From positions 28,262,001 to 28,326,000 of the forward strand of contig NC_079882.1 of the NCBI RefSeq assembly GCF_029227915.1: a stretch of 64,000 bases of DNA, given 5' to 3'. Shown piece after piece: positions 34,775 to 47,769 of the stretch; the first letter of the stretch is position 1; each line of letters opens with the position of its first letter. The position numbers and the translations under genes were made by a program. The notes under the pieces are model-generated. The model was not told the DNA's origin. It saw only the letters and a program-made list of their open reading frames with translations, and ran no database searches. The DNA comes from Hydractinia symbiolongicarpus (lineage: Eukaryota; Cnidaria; Hydrozoa; Anthoathecata; Hydractiniidae).

Positions 34775-37642
34775 TTATGATTTCACTACAGTGGGCGCTA
34801 TCATCTTGTTGTAGCTATAGTACCGGCATTCTTTTTCTGGAACGATATCTGTAACTTTCCATGAAATATTTTCACGCTTAAATCCAGCCTCGATTAGTTT
34901 GGGAATCTGCGTTTCGACAAACATTTTTTCAATATCATCATATTTTCCTTTCATGAACTCGCCCCATGACGTTAAGTTGCAATATGTAAGTATACCGCCT
35001 GGTTTGAGTAAGCGAGACGCATGTTGCTGTATGAATTCAAACTGATGAGTGTGCCAGGTTTCTTCGGAAAGAGGGTAGGTATCGTACATGATCCCATCAT
35101 AACTTCCATCTTCTAATGTCAGAATTACATCTTGCCATAAACCTAAATAAAGAAACGCCATATTTCCTTTGAGTGATCGAGAAGACGCTTATTTATGAGG
35201 GTGAGGGTAATGAATGGAAAGTGGGAACTTTCAAGCCTTCCATATAAACATCTTGTCACAAAATAAGCCCCAGGATCTCCCAAACTCTAAATGCTCTTAA
35301 CTCTTTTCAAGACGTCGAAAAAAGCGTCATGTGTTTTTATAGCATGTCTTCATTTAAAAAAATGCAGGATGGAGAAAAATAAAGTTTAGAATTTCAGCCC
35401 TCAAGGAACAAAGTAATTGTGTTCCATTTAGAGGGGTAGTCATCTAGGAGGAAAAAAAGACTGCAAAACCACCCGGACGTGACTTAAATCAGAACCAGAA
35501 AGGGGATAAATCTTGCCCTGTATCTTTATCTGAAACTCCCTGTTATCAATTCTTTCGTGATAAATAGGCAAAGCCAGTAAAATGACAAAGACAACCTTTT
35601 AAAGGTGTCACTTTGTTTGGAGCATCAGCAGCAAATTTTTCAAGTCTCGTAAAAACTTCGTCGTTGCATTCCACGATGACATGCTCAGCAAGTTTGAAAG
35701 TCTCCATTCTACTCGCAGCTATGGCCATGCCGAAACCAATTTCAAGCACACGCCCACCTAGAACAAAGCGTAAACAGTGTGACAATGATTTCAAATAATT
35801 TGAGTTGGCCTGTTAGTGCTTGGAGGCTTACTTCAGTACGTCATTTAAAACACTTTCTATCTTTGATAAACAGACGCACGGATACTTGTGTTGATAAAAC
35901 TTCTTTTTCATTAAATACCCTTTCAATACATTTATTCGCTTGCACATTAATCATTCTAAAAAGTCGACAAAAAATTTTTCTTGATCTCTAAAGCATGATA
36001 ATAAACGCCTTTGACGACCCAAAAATGCTTTGCCTTTCGATTCTACTTTCTCGCACAAACAACAAATTAATGTCACGGAGGACAATATTTTTCAGTATTG
36101 CCAGATATGTAGATAGCGCAGTTAAAGTTTTATGTTAGCATGAAATGTAAACAAACGCGTAAAAGGTTTTAAACGGTAGACACATGCAAAACACGAGAAA
36201 CAAAATTAAGAATACGACTAAACTTTCTCCATACTGCGCGTCAGTGATTACCCCAAAAAGATTTAAAGGTCAAAATCGCAAAAGTCTTGTAAGTTGAATG
36301 TATGGCGAATATTTTTTTATTTTCTAAGCTTTTACAGGACAAATTCGTATAAGCACAAACCAAAATTCTTCTTCGCTAAATTTTTGATTTTGTGCAGGAA
36401 GTACTTCAAATAAATCATGAGAAAATACGTTTTACATCAATAACATATTCCATATTTAGGATGCAAGCGAAAATTCAAGATGAGCAGATTCTTATAATAC
36501 TAGTCGGTGGCCCGTGGAATAATCCATGCGTTCGCCCGTCTTTGTTATACCGCATTGCGTGCGTGTCGCTACTTGCGCAGCTAAGCTACCATTTTTCGTG
36601 ACAGACAGACGGACAGACGTATACGGGTATTATAATATAGAATCTTTAACTCTCTCTCTCTCTAATTTCATCTTAAATATTCTTATTCTTACGGAGTATT
36701 TTCTTAAAAAACATGTGGAAGAGCGAACCAAAAAAGTTTTACTATTGGTCGCAATATATGCTTCAAAAGTTTCAAAAATTATTAACAAAGGTTAAAAATG
36801 CTGTTACTACGATAGTGGATAAAATATTTGGAGTTATTTGAAGTCGGAGATCTTTTCTACCAACAGTAGCTACATCTGAAACTTACTTATTTTCCAACAA
36901 CACAGCCATGGAAACTCTGTCAAAATATTGTTGGAAAGAAATATATTTCGTTTTGTTGTTATAGTAGCTATCATAACAGGTTTTAAAATTAAGAAATATA
37001 ATGTTTTTCTCGCTTAAAATTTATTTTGTGAATCCACAAAATTGTTTTATGTTCGCCTCTACTTTAAACAACAAACTTTTAGCCAAATATTAAGGTTTAT
37101 TTTATTTCACACAAATTAATAATGTCTCGCCAAAGAAAGTTTTACACGTAAAAGATGTTAAAAAGTTTGTCATAAAACCGTTAAAAACGCACTAATTAAT
37201 CTATACATCTTTCCCTTACATTTCGTACGTCTTTATTATTATTCGTGCAGAAGGCCCGCGCAAAAACTTGAAGCGCGCAGAAAAATACAAAAAATAGAAA
37301 AACATGCTCTTTGTTCATCATTCCGGCCTCTTTTCCATGGCTTATACGTGACCATTAAATATATTAAAATCGATGTCATACGAACTTTTCGTATCATAGT
37401 GCAGTGACTTTAAAATCTGCATTACTGCACAGGGACAAGAATAATTAAACTGTAGCAAAATTCAAGTAAAAATTACCCTTCGAGCACGCAATGTCAGCTA
37501 ATTGATGCATGTAGGGCGTCTCCCACCTCTCCATCACTGGCTTCCCCATAATAACAAGATGATCATCAGCTTCGTCAAACTCTGCTTTCGCATTGTGCCA
37601 GGTGCTTTTACATTGTTCTCCTTCTTCAAATATCTGAGACAT
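34775..37642 (-). CDS. GAMT: Guanidinoacetate N-methyltransferase, complete
   Basis: Cytosolic SAM-dependent methyltransferase that makes creatine from guanidinoacetate, the last step of creatine synthesis. Three minus-strand exons join in frame: 37642-37477, 35757-35596, 35142-34775; 231 residues against 236 in human. Diagnostic stretches: '[17 protein letters not shown]' with the acidic E41, SAM-binding '[12 protein letters not shown]' (60-71), 'VECND' (84-88), '[16 protein letters not shown]' with D130, '[18 protein letters not shown]' and '[12 protein letters not shown]'. ATG 37642 gives the normal N-terminal length. Exon 2 ends at a non-consensus GT donor (G then GTTGTC). Intron 1 carries a Helitron-like miniature. 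The gene is tail-to-tail with KCTD, about 0.7 kb apart. Confidence 0.95.
36500..36641 (-). mobile_element. Helitron-like miniature element, copy 3 (GAMT intron 1)
   Basis: On the minus strand it begins TCTATATTATA, as copy 2 does, and contains gtctgtccgtctgtcac. It ends with a partly decayed hairpin (gcatggattattccacggg) then CTAG (36500-36503) followed by T. 142 bp. Confidence 0.65.
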
Positions 37643-40600
37643 TTTATTTTTACTTTCACCTAAACTGTAATAGCGATGTACTTAGAAAACTTTGAGTTTC
37701 CTTGATTTAAAATGTCAACCGTACTCTGAAGTTTAAACAAGTAAATTTTATCACAACATTTCTCTTCACACGTCTAATTTACTTGTGCTCGTCCACTGTG
37801 CTTTTCAATTGTCTTCACAAAGAACTTGTTATTTTTGCTAATCGTATCTATTTTTGGAATCGAATATATATTTTTAAGATGAGTAGACTAAAGCTAACAT
37901 TTGGCAAACAATTTCAGCTTCTTATAATTCTATAGACAAGTTTTTTATGCGATCTTTTGTATTCAGTCGGTGCAAGAGTAAGGAAATTAAGTGTTAATCT
38001 CGCCTTTGTTGTTACTTTGTTTGAAAATTTCGAGTTACCCAAAATTATATATATATATCCCGTCCATTCTTTTTTCCGTAATTTATATGCACATCAATAT
38101 ACTAAGTTTCACGAGTAGATAATTTCGTGAGCCAAAAGTTATACACGTATATTTTTTCGCGAGTTTAAATTTTTGCGAATACTGTCTTTACGAGTATTTC
38201 CCAAGTGCATATTTTTGCGAATTTGGCAACAATCCGCGAAAGGCGAGAAGATTTATACCCGAGAAAATAGGCAAGTTTTTTTTGTGAAAGTTAACGACAC
38301 CACCCCGTTTAATATTTTCTCTTCTTATTACGCTGTGCTATTGTTTACATAAATTTTTTAATTTCTTTTTATTTCTTTAGGTCATCTGAGTCGAAATCGT
38401 GTAAACTGATTCTTAAAAGTTGTTTTTAAAACAATTTTATTTAAAAATTTTTTAGTAAAAAATAACATATTTCTGTAACTTTTTCTATAATTTTTTCACC
38501 AAAATTGGCAAAAAGGTTTAAAACTGAATATTAATACGTAGAGGTTTTTGAGTTTTAATATACTACAAAGAATGTCATTTATGTATCGTGCGGACAATTA
38601 TGCAATATGTTTGATCGTTTTATGACATCAAGAAACTCACTGCGCCAACTGTTAGCAAAAATTTAAAAACACTCGATAAGTCAAACATTCTCTAAGTTCA
38701 ACTATTGTATCGGTACCTGGGTCCACATACGCTGGATAATTCAGACTCAAAATCTATGGAAGTTGTTGTAGAAACAACGGTGTATATGTAAGATATATTG
38801 TTGTTGTTTCTCTTCGCAACGATCAAAACAGGCAAAGAGATTTTCTTCTTATTCGCCATATTTAAAATTAATATAAAAGACAGATTTGATTAAATATTAT
38901 CTATTTATTTAATATCACAAAGTTTTTCGTAAGTGAAAGTTACATCATAAGGTAAAATTTTTACATCATTTTCTTGAATTTGCAAAATGTTCTAACCCTC
39001 CGAGGAAAAAACTAAGAATTACACCTCCCACCCCCTCAGCCGCCCCATTCCACCCTTTCTCATTGAAATCCTACGGGGCTGAAGCAATTACTTGGGATGC
39101 TGATAATAGAGGAAAATTTTGTAGTACTAAAATAATAAAATCAAGGTTGCTGTAAACTTTTTAAAATAATATAAGTGGAGCTTTTTTCTTTCAGGTGCAG
39201 AGAGGGTAGGTTGTGGAGCCTTAATTAATGACTTTAGTAAAAAAATAAAGAACAATTCTTGGAATAGTGAAAAAATTAATTAAATTCACCTGTCACTTAT
39301 TATTTCAGACATGTAAACACTTCCACAAAACTTTAAATCATGACTTTGAACCTACAACATTCGATTTTGTAGCTATTTTCGAATGTTGCATTCGAAAATC
39401 CTTCTAGACCGGATTTTGAGATCAAAAAGTATCACAATGTCTTCCGTTAAATCAGTGTTTAACCAAGAAGTAATGCAGCATATTTTTGGTCTAGCTTTCT
39501 TCCTACATACCCTGAAACATCTCAGCAGCTTATTTTTCCAATATAGAAAATCAATATATTTTTTTTAATATATATATATTTTCGTTTTTCATTTCTTAAT
39601 TTGAAGGCTGGTACGGAACTTAAAACCCTGTAAATTTTCATACCTGGGAACGAGTTACTTGTGCCGCTCAAGAGGTGAGAGAGTTTTGATAAATAAATAA
39701 AATAAAATACTGACAAACTTTACTTTAGTAATGCTTTTGTGTTGCCCATTGTAAGATCTGTCCGTTCATTAAATAAGGAGGTCAGTTTTGAAAACATTTC
39801 AATTGGAAATTACATCCTGACAAACTTCTTCCCCATCTGCAACGATAACGTTTGCTATAGAGAAGTGTCCACTACTAGAATTTTGTCGTAGAAGTTTGGA
39901 ATTCGTTAGCTGGATTTCTATTAGTTTAATAACGAAGTACGACGAATTCTAAGCCTCCTAAGCTCATATCTACTTTCTAACGGAACAGAACAATGTTCAT
40001 AATTTATTTAACAAGTTTATAACGACCGTGAAATGTGAACCGTTCAAAAGATCGCAGTGTGATGATTTTATAACACAACGCAACAATCGTGTAAATGTTT
40101 TGTTTTCTAGAAGGTTAAAATTATTAGTTGCGAATGTGTTATTATTTATTGAAAATACTGATAAACGCTGAAACAGAATATTTATACGACTTTTTCTCAT
40201 ACTTACTTTATGATCACTGAAAGACGATACGTGAAGTTTCAATCCTTTGTCCGCTATAAAATGATGTTGTTGAACAAGATGTGTTCGCATGGATCAAAAC
40301 ACTCCGGGCCTTTCTTTAAAAAAATCCGGATCAAAGATATGACCTATGATTATGAGGTATCAGATGTCGCACTCGCAGTGGAATTGATCGAACGTTAGGT
40401 AAATAAGCCGGACCACAGACCTAAGATCCCCGATATCAAAATCTAACAAGACTACAGTTCTAGAAAAACAAAATACAGACAGCAGAAGGTGGGAACTAGT
40501 GTTACTCCACAAAAGGTGGAATTGTGGATTGATCATCTAAATTATCTAAATTCTGACTTAGTGTTGGGGACGAGAAACCAGGGGAGAGGGGAGGCACTTA

Positions 40601-40680
40601 TTTGTGAGAAATGGATCTTAATTTTTGCTATACTGCAATTACGACAAAACACGGTATAAATAAATTTAATAAATGCTATT

Positions 40681-40725
40681 TTTTATCGTGGTAGATTCAA
40701 TCCCTATGAATCTACCACGATAAAA
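40681..40725. repeat. Perfect 19-bp hairpin
   Basis: TTTTATCGTGGTAGATTCA (40681-40699), 7-base loop, exact complement at 40707-40725. Confidence 0.9.
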
Positions 40726-41394
40726 TCGCTTAAAGATGCTACGTGTAAAAAGGGCGTTAAGTTGGGCACCCGCCTATAGATAATGACAGAACTTTCAGTA
40801 CTATATAGGGTGGATGCACAACAATTCTCCAAGTAAGTACGTTTAGGGGGGGGGGCGTCAACTCACTATTTAGACCATGTTCAAACCTTGCAGATATGTA
40901 TCATTTCAGGGGGTAATAAATCTGAAACAGAAGGTGCACAGGGAAGCTAGAAGGACTGACTTCAAAAAGGCCGTCAACCTAATACATCAAGTGAAAAGCT
41001 GAACATTAGCTACCTTTTATTGTCGTCAATTTCTTTTCCTTTTTAGTTTTTTTTGCTTACACGATGCCATAGCTCCATTGGAGCAAAATAATAACTGATT
41101 CATGCTTGATTCGCATAACAGCACTATCGACAGTAGGAACGCTATTCGTATGAACTTCTTTCACTCTACAAGACTAAAAGATATAGTTAAATCACACATA
41201 CGGACTAGTGTGATATGTGGGAAGCACTTCATGGAAGGATCCATATAGTCTGTGAATATATCGTATGCTTGAACCTCCAACACAATCTCACCTTTACCCG
41301 ACATTGTCGTATTCCTTCCCTCACGACAGCTCAACTGCATCCGACACGCGACGTTAAACAGTTTATCAACGTCGTGATGTTGTTAATACATACT

Positions 41395-41735
41395 ACTGCC
41401 AAATGTAATATCTTTGTAATATACAGTAATACACTGTAGTACTTAGTAATATGCCGTATTGTATACTGTAGTACTTAATAATATGCCGTATTACTTTGTA
41501 GTATCCAGTAATGCACTGTAATACTTTGTAGTAGTTTCAGTAATGTACTGTAATAACCTTGTAGTATTCAGTAATATACTGTAATACCTTGTAGTATTCA
41601 GTAATACACTGTAATAGTTGTAGTACTCAGTAATACACTGTAATACGTTGTAGTATTCAGTAATACACTGTAATACCTTGTAGTATTCGGTAATACACTG
41701 TAATACCTTGTAGTATTCGGTAATACACTGTAAAT
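41395..41735. repeat. About 32-bp minisatellite
   Basis: About ten head-to-tail copies of a unit like cagtaatacactgtaatac plus cttgtagtatt. The right half is nearly uniform, the left half (to about 41395) diverged. Open frames across it are repeat artefacts. Confidence 0.9.
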
Positions 41736-43434
41736 AAACAAGCAAACAAACACACCAATTTTTATTATGTGTATTCTGCCATGTATTAAAGAATCGTAGC
41801 TAAGAATTTGAGTGTCGTATAATTTATTGTGTTTTTTCTGGACAATGTTGTATTAACATATAAAGCTGTAACTTCTTGAAAAATATAAAGTTTATATAAT
41901 TTCTTATTTTATTTTTTCACATGTGCTCTCACAAAAGCAAAACTTATATTCGGTTTTGCTTTCTTTCTGCATGTTCTTTTGAAATAAGTTCTCACGCACA
42001 GAGGAAAAAACATTTTTGAAAAGAAGCTTTTGTCTGGAGTGATCAGAATTTTTGATAAAATTTTAAAGCATGCAGAAGGCTTGACGACCTCCTACACAGG
42101 GTATTTTTAAGAATTTTATTTAACACGTCAAAGGCTGGTTTTATTCTTGGCTAGTTTTTTTACCTCTTTTGACACACCATGTTATAATTAGTTTTAAGAA
42201 TAATTTGGTTTAAATTTTATCCCGCCCTCCTCAAATACAAAACTTACGAATATACAAGTGATGTAACTGGAATTGCAGGTTATTATTTTTTTTATTAATA
42301 TCTGCATTACATGTCAATATATTCATTCAAGGAACGAGAGGTGGTATCAAATGAACCAGATTCTGGTTCATATTTAATTTATGCACATCCTTGGTATATT
42401 TACAATATATTTCTACTCACTTTTTGCGACAGGCGAATTCCCATGGATTTCCACACGGGATGACTGCAAGCTGGGATCCATGATGTAAATTCTGCGGCGA
42501 ATTAGCTGTTAAATGTATTTTTCATTTTCACGAGAGACAAAAGGAATAACTATTTTTTAAGTATTAATAAGCCAGTCGTTTCGGCAGGAAGTTCCACGGC
42601 GTATTACTGATTTAGTTTACGGGAAAGTATTTGCTTCAGTTAATTGTGCAGAACAATCTCACGTTATTAATGATTAATTATTAAACTGGCACAGCAAAAA
42701 AGAATAACAATATGAAAGTGGGAAAAAAAGAGTAAAGTTTGTAAACACTGCTTTTACGAAACCTAAATGAAACGTAAAAAAGCAATCAAAACAACTATTT
42801 TAGATTTAGTTTGTTTTTTAAAACGAATTTTAGCCTGTTGAAACTTGTTGTACGAAATACAAATCTAGCTTCGGTAAATTCCAGATCACTTAAAAGATAA
42901 CAAACGTTCGTTGCAGATTGATACTAGCGAAACCAACTGAACATAAAATAATAATGCAAAATGATTAATTTGTAAATATAATAGGTTTTTGTACCTTGTG
43001 CAACAGAGTAGTCTATTATCACACTCAAAAACTAATAATTCCCGTACAGCTACACTAGACTGGTATCCTGTCGTGCTTCACTAGAGTCTCGGTAGTAAAA
43101 CGGCGACAAAAAAAGGAGCCCATTTTAAAGTCCTAGCGGCTAAAGCCGTAGAACAAAAACAAAATAGTTTATTTAAATTTTTAACAGTAATGGAGTGCGT
43201 TCTGATTCAAATTAAAGAAAACGAATGTCTTAGATCTATTTGTATTCGCCTGTGGAAAATACGGGTTCAAACCATCAGATCCACCGTTTTAAAGTACAGA
43301 TCACAAACCTCGTTAAAAAATGTAAGAACTGTAATAAAAAGCATCTTAGGGTGTGGGGCACTTGTTAAGTTACGAATAGGAAACATATAGCTTTTCATAC
43401 TGCAGCCGTTAGGACGCAGTTGTTTCAATTTGCT

Positions 43435-43478
43435 ACGGTAACTTTTTAACATAACTGCTTATGTTAAAAAGTTACCGT
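43435..43478. repeat. Perfect 20-bp hairpin
   Basis: ACGGTAACTTTTTAACATAA (43435-43454), loop CTGC, exact complement at 43459-43478. Confidence 0.92.
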
Positions 43479-44708
43479 GCCCAAATTACCCCAAATCTTA
43501 CCGCGAAGCTTAATAAGTGACGCCTGTGGCTTTCTGGTGCGTTACTTCTCGCAAGGAAATTGTCGTGGAAAGAGGCTTCAGTGTACATCAGAAAGAATGG
43601 TGAACACTTTATTGAGGAATGTACACTCACTTGTTGAGCAAACAAAATACCTTTGATAACGTAAGGCCATTCAGATTATTATTCGGTCTTTTCGTTCACA
43701 AAGACCTTTTGATTGCAAATGATAAGCATAGATTGCACTTTGATTGACACCAGAAACACTTTGCAACACAAGGAAAATCAACTTTTGCATTTTCCCATGT
43801 TTTTGTCACAATTTACAAATTCACAATTTACAAATTCACTGATATCTCCGAGCATGTTGTGCTAGAAAAATATTTTTTTGGTCTATAGTATCTCGTTCCG
43901 GTGTGACGCCATTGCTTTAGCTTTAGTTTTTTTTTCTTTCCTTCGTCCCTTAAAAAGAAAGTTAGGTTAGAAATATGACAATCTTGCCAGATTTAAAAAC
44001 TTTATTGTGAAAAAAAATTAAAAAAAGGCTCCGTATGAGTACGATTCTATTTTGTTCTTGTGTAATTTTAGTAAATAAATAAATAAATATGTATATATTA
44101 GTTGACAGGCCTGGCATATAATTTTAAAAAAACACCCTTTACATTGATCGGGATAGTTTTTGTACGTATTTTGTACAAATTCTTCTTTTGCCGGTAATCC
44201 TCTATGAAAGGCCCCCTTTTTTATTATTTTATTATCAAGTCAAAGTATTGTACTATCTATATATCATGCCTCTTGAACCAAATATTCCACCAGCTTGGGT
44301 CCTAGTAGTGGATGGCCGCTTATCATGGGTCATGATATTATTTTTGTATCCTGGGCTTCAGGTCCTGTTATTCCAGCGCACCCTCAGCATGATTGAATAA
44401 CAAAAATGGTAGCCAGAGTGAAAATGAAAATGTTCATTTCTTGGCGGTATTGGATTGAGGATAATAATTGGTTTTGAAGTTATCTAAATCACAGGAGTCA
44501 GTGTTGCACAATCAAAGGAACGAAATCTTCCAGTGTTAGGATTAAACAAGCTTTTTGTACTTTGCCAACTACTGTGTTTAAATATAGTTAGCTACATAAA
44601 TGATCAGAATGAACCAAACGATACAAAATTCTACAACAGTATCATTTTTAAGACGACACCAGTATTTTAGCTTTATTTTAATTAAATTAGCAAGCTAGCT
44701 CAAATAAC

Positions 44709-44832
44709 AAAGGTGTCTGACTACATAAAATTACAAAACTGAATGCTGGTCTATGATCATATACAATATACATATACAAAGGTGTCTGACTACATAAAAT
44801 TACAAAACTGAATGCTGGTCTATGATCATATT
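44709..44832 (+). repeat. 69-bp tandem duplication
   Basis: aaaggtgtctgactacataa through ctatgatcata (about 54 bp) occurs twice with starts 69 bases apart, essentially identical, so recent. Confidence 0.9.
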
Positions 44833-44898
44833 AATACATGGAATCAACAGTCTCGATATTTACATTTGCACGCATCTAAGTGATTACGTAATGCCCGA

Positions 44899-44970
44899 TG
44901 CGCGCGCAGAAATGGAGGTAAAAATGTAAACAAACTAAGAGGAAAAATTGCCTCCATTTATGCGCGCGCA
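44899..44970. repeat. GC-rich inverted repeat
   Basis: TGCGCGCGCAGAAATGGAGG (44899-44918) and the complement of 44951-44970 match at 19 of 20 positions around a 32-base spacer. A CpG-dense island in AT-rich DNA. Confidence 0.85.
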
Positions 44971-44994
44971 GGAAAACATGGCACTATGATTGAT

Positions 44995-45054
44995 TTATAT
45001 AGATCCTTTGTTGTAACAAAATGATCCATCAGGCACATAACCACAACCACAAGG
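44995..45054 (-). CDS. Possible terminal exon of a Cys-rich peptide
   Basis: Minus-strand acceptor (ttttattttctag) directly followed by a 19-codon frame and TAA; the peptide 'PCGCGYVPDGSFCYNKGSI' has three Cys. No matching upstream exon was found. It may be chance or belong to an unseen gene. Confidence 0.2.
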   Translation of the reverse strand, partial: PCGCGYVPDGSFCYNKGSI

Positions 45055-46474
45055 CTAGAAAATAAAATTAGTTAAGTGTGAACTATTAAGTGTTGTATAT
45101 ATATAAAGTATATGTGTAGGCGTATTTTTAATGTGTGTGTTTTGTTTTGTTTTTATTATTTAGTCATTCCATGTCAAGTCATCAGCTCCATTTAACCCAC
45201 TATCTTTAAAATTAGAATTTGGCATGTAGGTTCTTTAAAGGAGATAAACATCTGTGCCAAATTTTATTTCCTGGAACATAGTATCTCTGGGGATCTCGGA
45301 CATTGTTCCTGATTTGAGATATTTTCTAATGTTTTCCCTTAGCGATACTTAAATAACCTCTGCACTGTGTAAAATATTGCGATGAAGATTTGTACTTTGG
45401 TAGATTTATGGTTGGGGAATCCAAATTTCACACATAAAACACTTAAATATGTAGGGGTAATCAGCTATGTATATGTCATCAGGTTCTATCAGTAGAATTC
45501 TTAGATACACCTTATCCGTTGCTATAGGCAAAAACTAGAAAAGTAAAAAAAATCAAATACAATTTTTTTCCTCATAATCTATATAAACTAATCTTCAATA
45601 TAGCAAAGTTTCATGTTGTTTTTAATGTGGTGATTGATATGCAGGATGTTGATTATGATGTACTTGGGCCAAGCTAAAATACATTGTTTTTTCCTAACAC
45701 AGACCTAGGTAGCAGTGTATAACCAAATAACACATTTTATTAAAATTCACTTTAGGCCTGAAAACATATTGTTATTATCGGTGCTTATTTTATAGTATTT
45801 TTCATATTATTTTAATCTATCATTATAAACTATTATGAGCTATTATTTTGTTTGACATTTCAAAAAATCTTGTGTTTTTGTCCCTTATATACTGAAATGC
45901 TATTCTCTTGTCAAATAAACTTCTGAGAACTTGCAGACCATAGTGAATTGTTGGTATAATCATTCTAAATAATGTTCCCTGGGAATACTATGCATCTGCA
46001 TGTGACCCCCTTTGTAAAATTAAACTTTAGTCTTTTGGGAGATGATGTCGCCAGTATATCCCCACTGGAAAAATAGTTCTTGGCAAGGAATTCTCAGGGG
46101 TAAAGTCAACTAAAATCAAATTTACATACGTACAGTGAAAAAGGTTTTAAGAAAAGCTCTAGGGACCATTCTAAATACAGTGCCGATCGCGAGAAACTAA
46201 CATGAGTATTAAACTACAGGTACAAGTAATTTCTTCTGTGAGTATTCCACGAGTACGCAACGAGTATCCTACGCGTACGAGTACGCCGAAAGTACCTGCA
46301 CATTTTTGCTACTGCACTCACACAGTACTAGCTAGCATGCACGATAGGCAAAACGGTATAATTAAACGAGAAATTTTTCGATATTTTCTAAAAATGTGTT
46401 TCCGTGTTTACCTTATTCTTTATTTCAATATTTTTTGAATGAACAACAAAAAAATTGACGAAGAAGGGGACATC

Positions 46475-47769
46475 ATCATTCATCATTCTCGGCTTAACGT
46501 CCGTTTTCCATGCTAGCATGGGTTGGACGGGGTATATTAATGACCCTCTTCCCTTTTCCAATCTGATCTAGACTGTGTTAGATCTAAACTCAACTTCCTC
46601 TGTAAAAGTCTGTCCTTATAACCTCCTGCCAAGTCTTTCTCCATCTGCCTCTGGGCTTTGCCCCCGGAACTATCAAGTCTCTACACTTTCTTACCCAATT
46701 ATCCTCCTCCATTCTTTCCAAGTGCCCCAGCCAATTCAATCTTCTTATCTGGATAACATCTTTAATTCTACAGAGACTTCTTAGCTCATCTGAACTCTTT
46801 CTGTCTCTTAGAGTGGCGTTACACATCCACCTAACCATTCTCATGAAAATTAGTACTAAATGTTAGTTACCTTGAACAGAAAACAATTTCTCCAGTCAAA
46901 TAATCCAAGTGAAAACAAACAATTAATTAACTCTCAATAACACCACTATTAATATCATTAACACGACGATTAGCAATTAACAATGTTCTCCAATGTAACC
47001 ATTAAACAATATCACTGGTATAACTCAAGCTCCTCCACAGCTATGATTTGTTATTACTTTAATTAGTTAATATCTTGTCTAAAGGGAAAAGTATCATCTC
47101 ATATCATTCCGTTCTAAACGGTCAAGATCTTCCTGCTTCACTGCCCATGTCTCACTACTGTACAACATAATACTTCTTACACAGGCCTCATACAACTTAC
47201 CTTTTGCCTCAATTGACAGGACTCTGCTAGTCAACAAAGGAAGTAACTCTCTGAACTTTTTCCGTGCAAAACCTATCCTGCAAGTAACACTTCTTCCAAC
47301 AACCCTTCACTGCCCAACATATCACCTAAGTAACAGAAGTTCTCAACTATTTCTAACGAGTCACTGTTGTACATCATTGAAGCTGGAAATACTTCATTCT
47401 CTATAATCTCACCTTTGCAACGCTTGCATACAAACTGAATGTCAGCTCTTAACCTTCCACTAATACTACTGCACTTCTTATGTACCCAATGCTTGCAAGT
47501 CTGACAAAAAATTGAGTTACTACCAACCCCTTTCCTGCAAACTCCACAAGGCCACTTTCCAACTACAAGGTCACATTTGGCTGCAATGCTACTAATCATG
47601 ACTTTAGACTTTGCTGTGTTTACCTTTAGCCCTTTCTCTTCTAGTCTTTCTTCCATTTCTCAAACTTTTCAACTAGTTCTTCCATCGACTCTGCTATGAG
47701 AACCAAATCATCTGCATACAAAAACTCCCATGGACAACCTGTTCTGAACTCCATCGACAGCGCTTCTAC
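46475..47769 (-). mobile_element. LINE fragment, copy B (3' part), with insertion
   Basis: Closely similar to the 3' part of the element at 52415-54530. Minus-strand remains: zinc finger and linker block (47656-47273) and 'RRLNWLGHLERMEEDNW' C-terminal block (46844-46590), with frameshifts. 3' end with a tga-rich tail near 46468-46490. It breaks off at about 47769, inside what would be the RT palm/thumb, and is split by a 252-bp insertion at 46845-47096. Confidence 0.85.
46845..47102. mobile_element. 252-bp insertion inside the LINE copy
   Basis: Comparison with the intact copy around 52790 shows unrelated AT-rich sequence inserted here, flanked by TCTCAT on both sides (46839-46844 and 47097-47102), which the uninterrupted copy has once. 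A 6-bp target duplication. No clear inverted ends or coding capacity. Confidence 0.7.

Larger units (their letters stand above)
37643..46470. other. Gene-poor region
   Basis: About 8.8 kb with no gene I can support. It contains gcgaa/cgcgag motifs at 38100-38280, hairpins at 40681-40725 and 43435-43478, a minisatellite at 41395-41735, a 69-bp duplication at 44709-44832, a GC-rich inverted repeat at 44899-44970 and one possible minus-strand terminal exon at 44995-45054. Open stretches such as 40210-40398 (+) and 39997-40290 (-) overlap each other and match no family I know. Confidence 0.5.

Noticed and set aside
39997-40398. Opposed frames on both strands
   Set aside because: They overlap each other, neither has recognisable motifs, and no splice signals support an exon.
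41491-41745. Repetitive Tyr/Thr-rich minus-strand frame
   Set aside because: Translation of the 32-bp minisatellite; no start context or domain.
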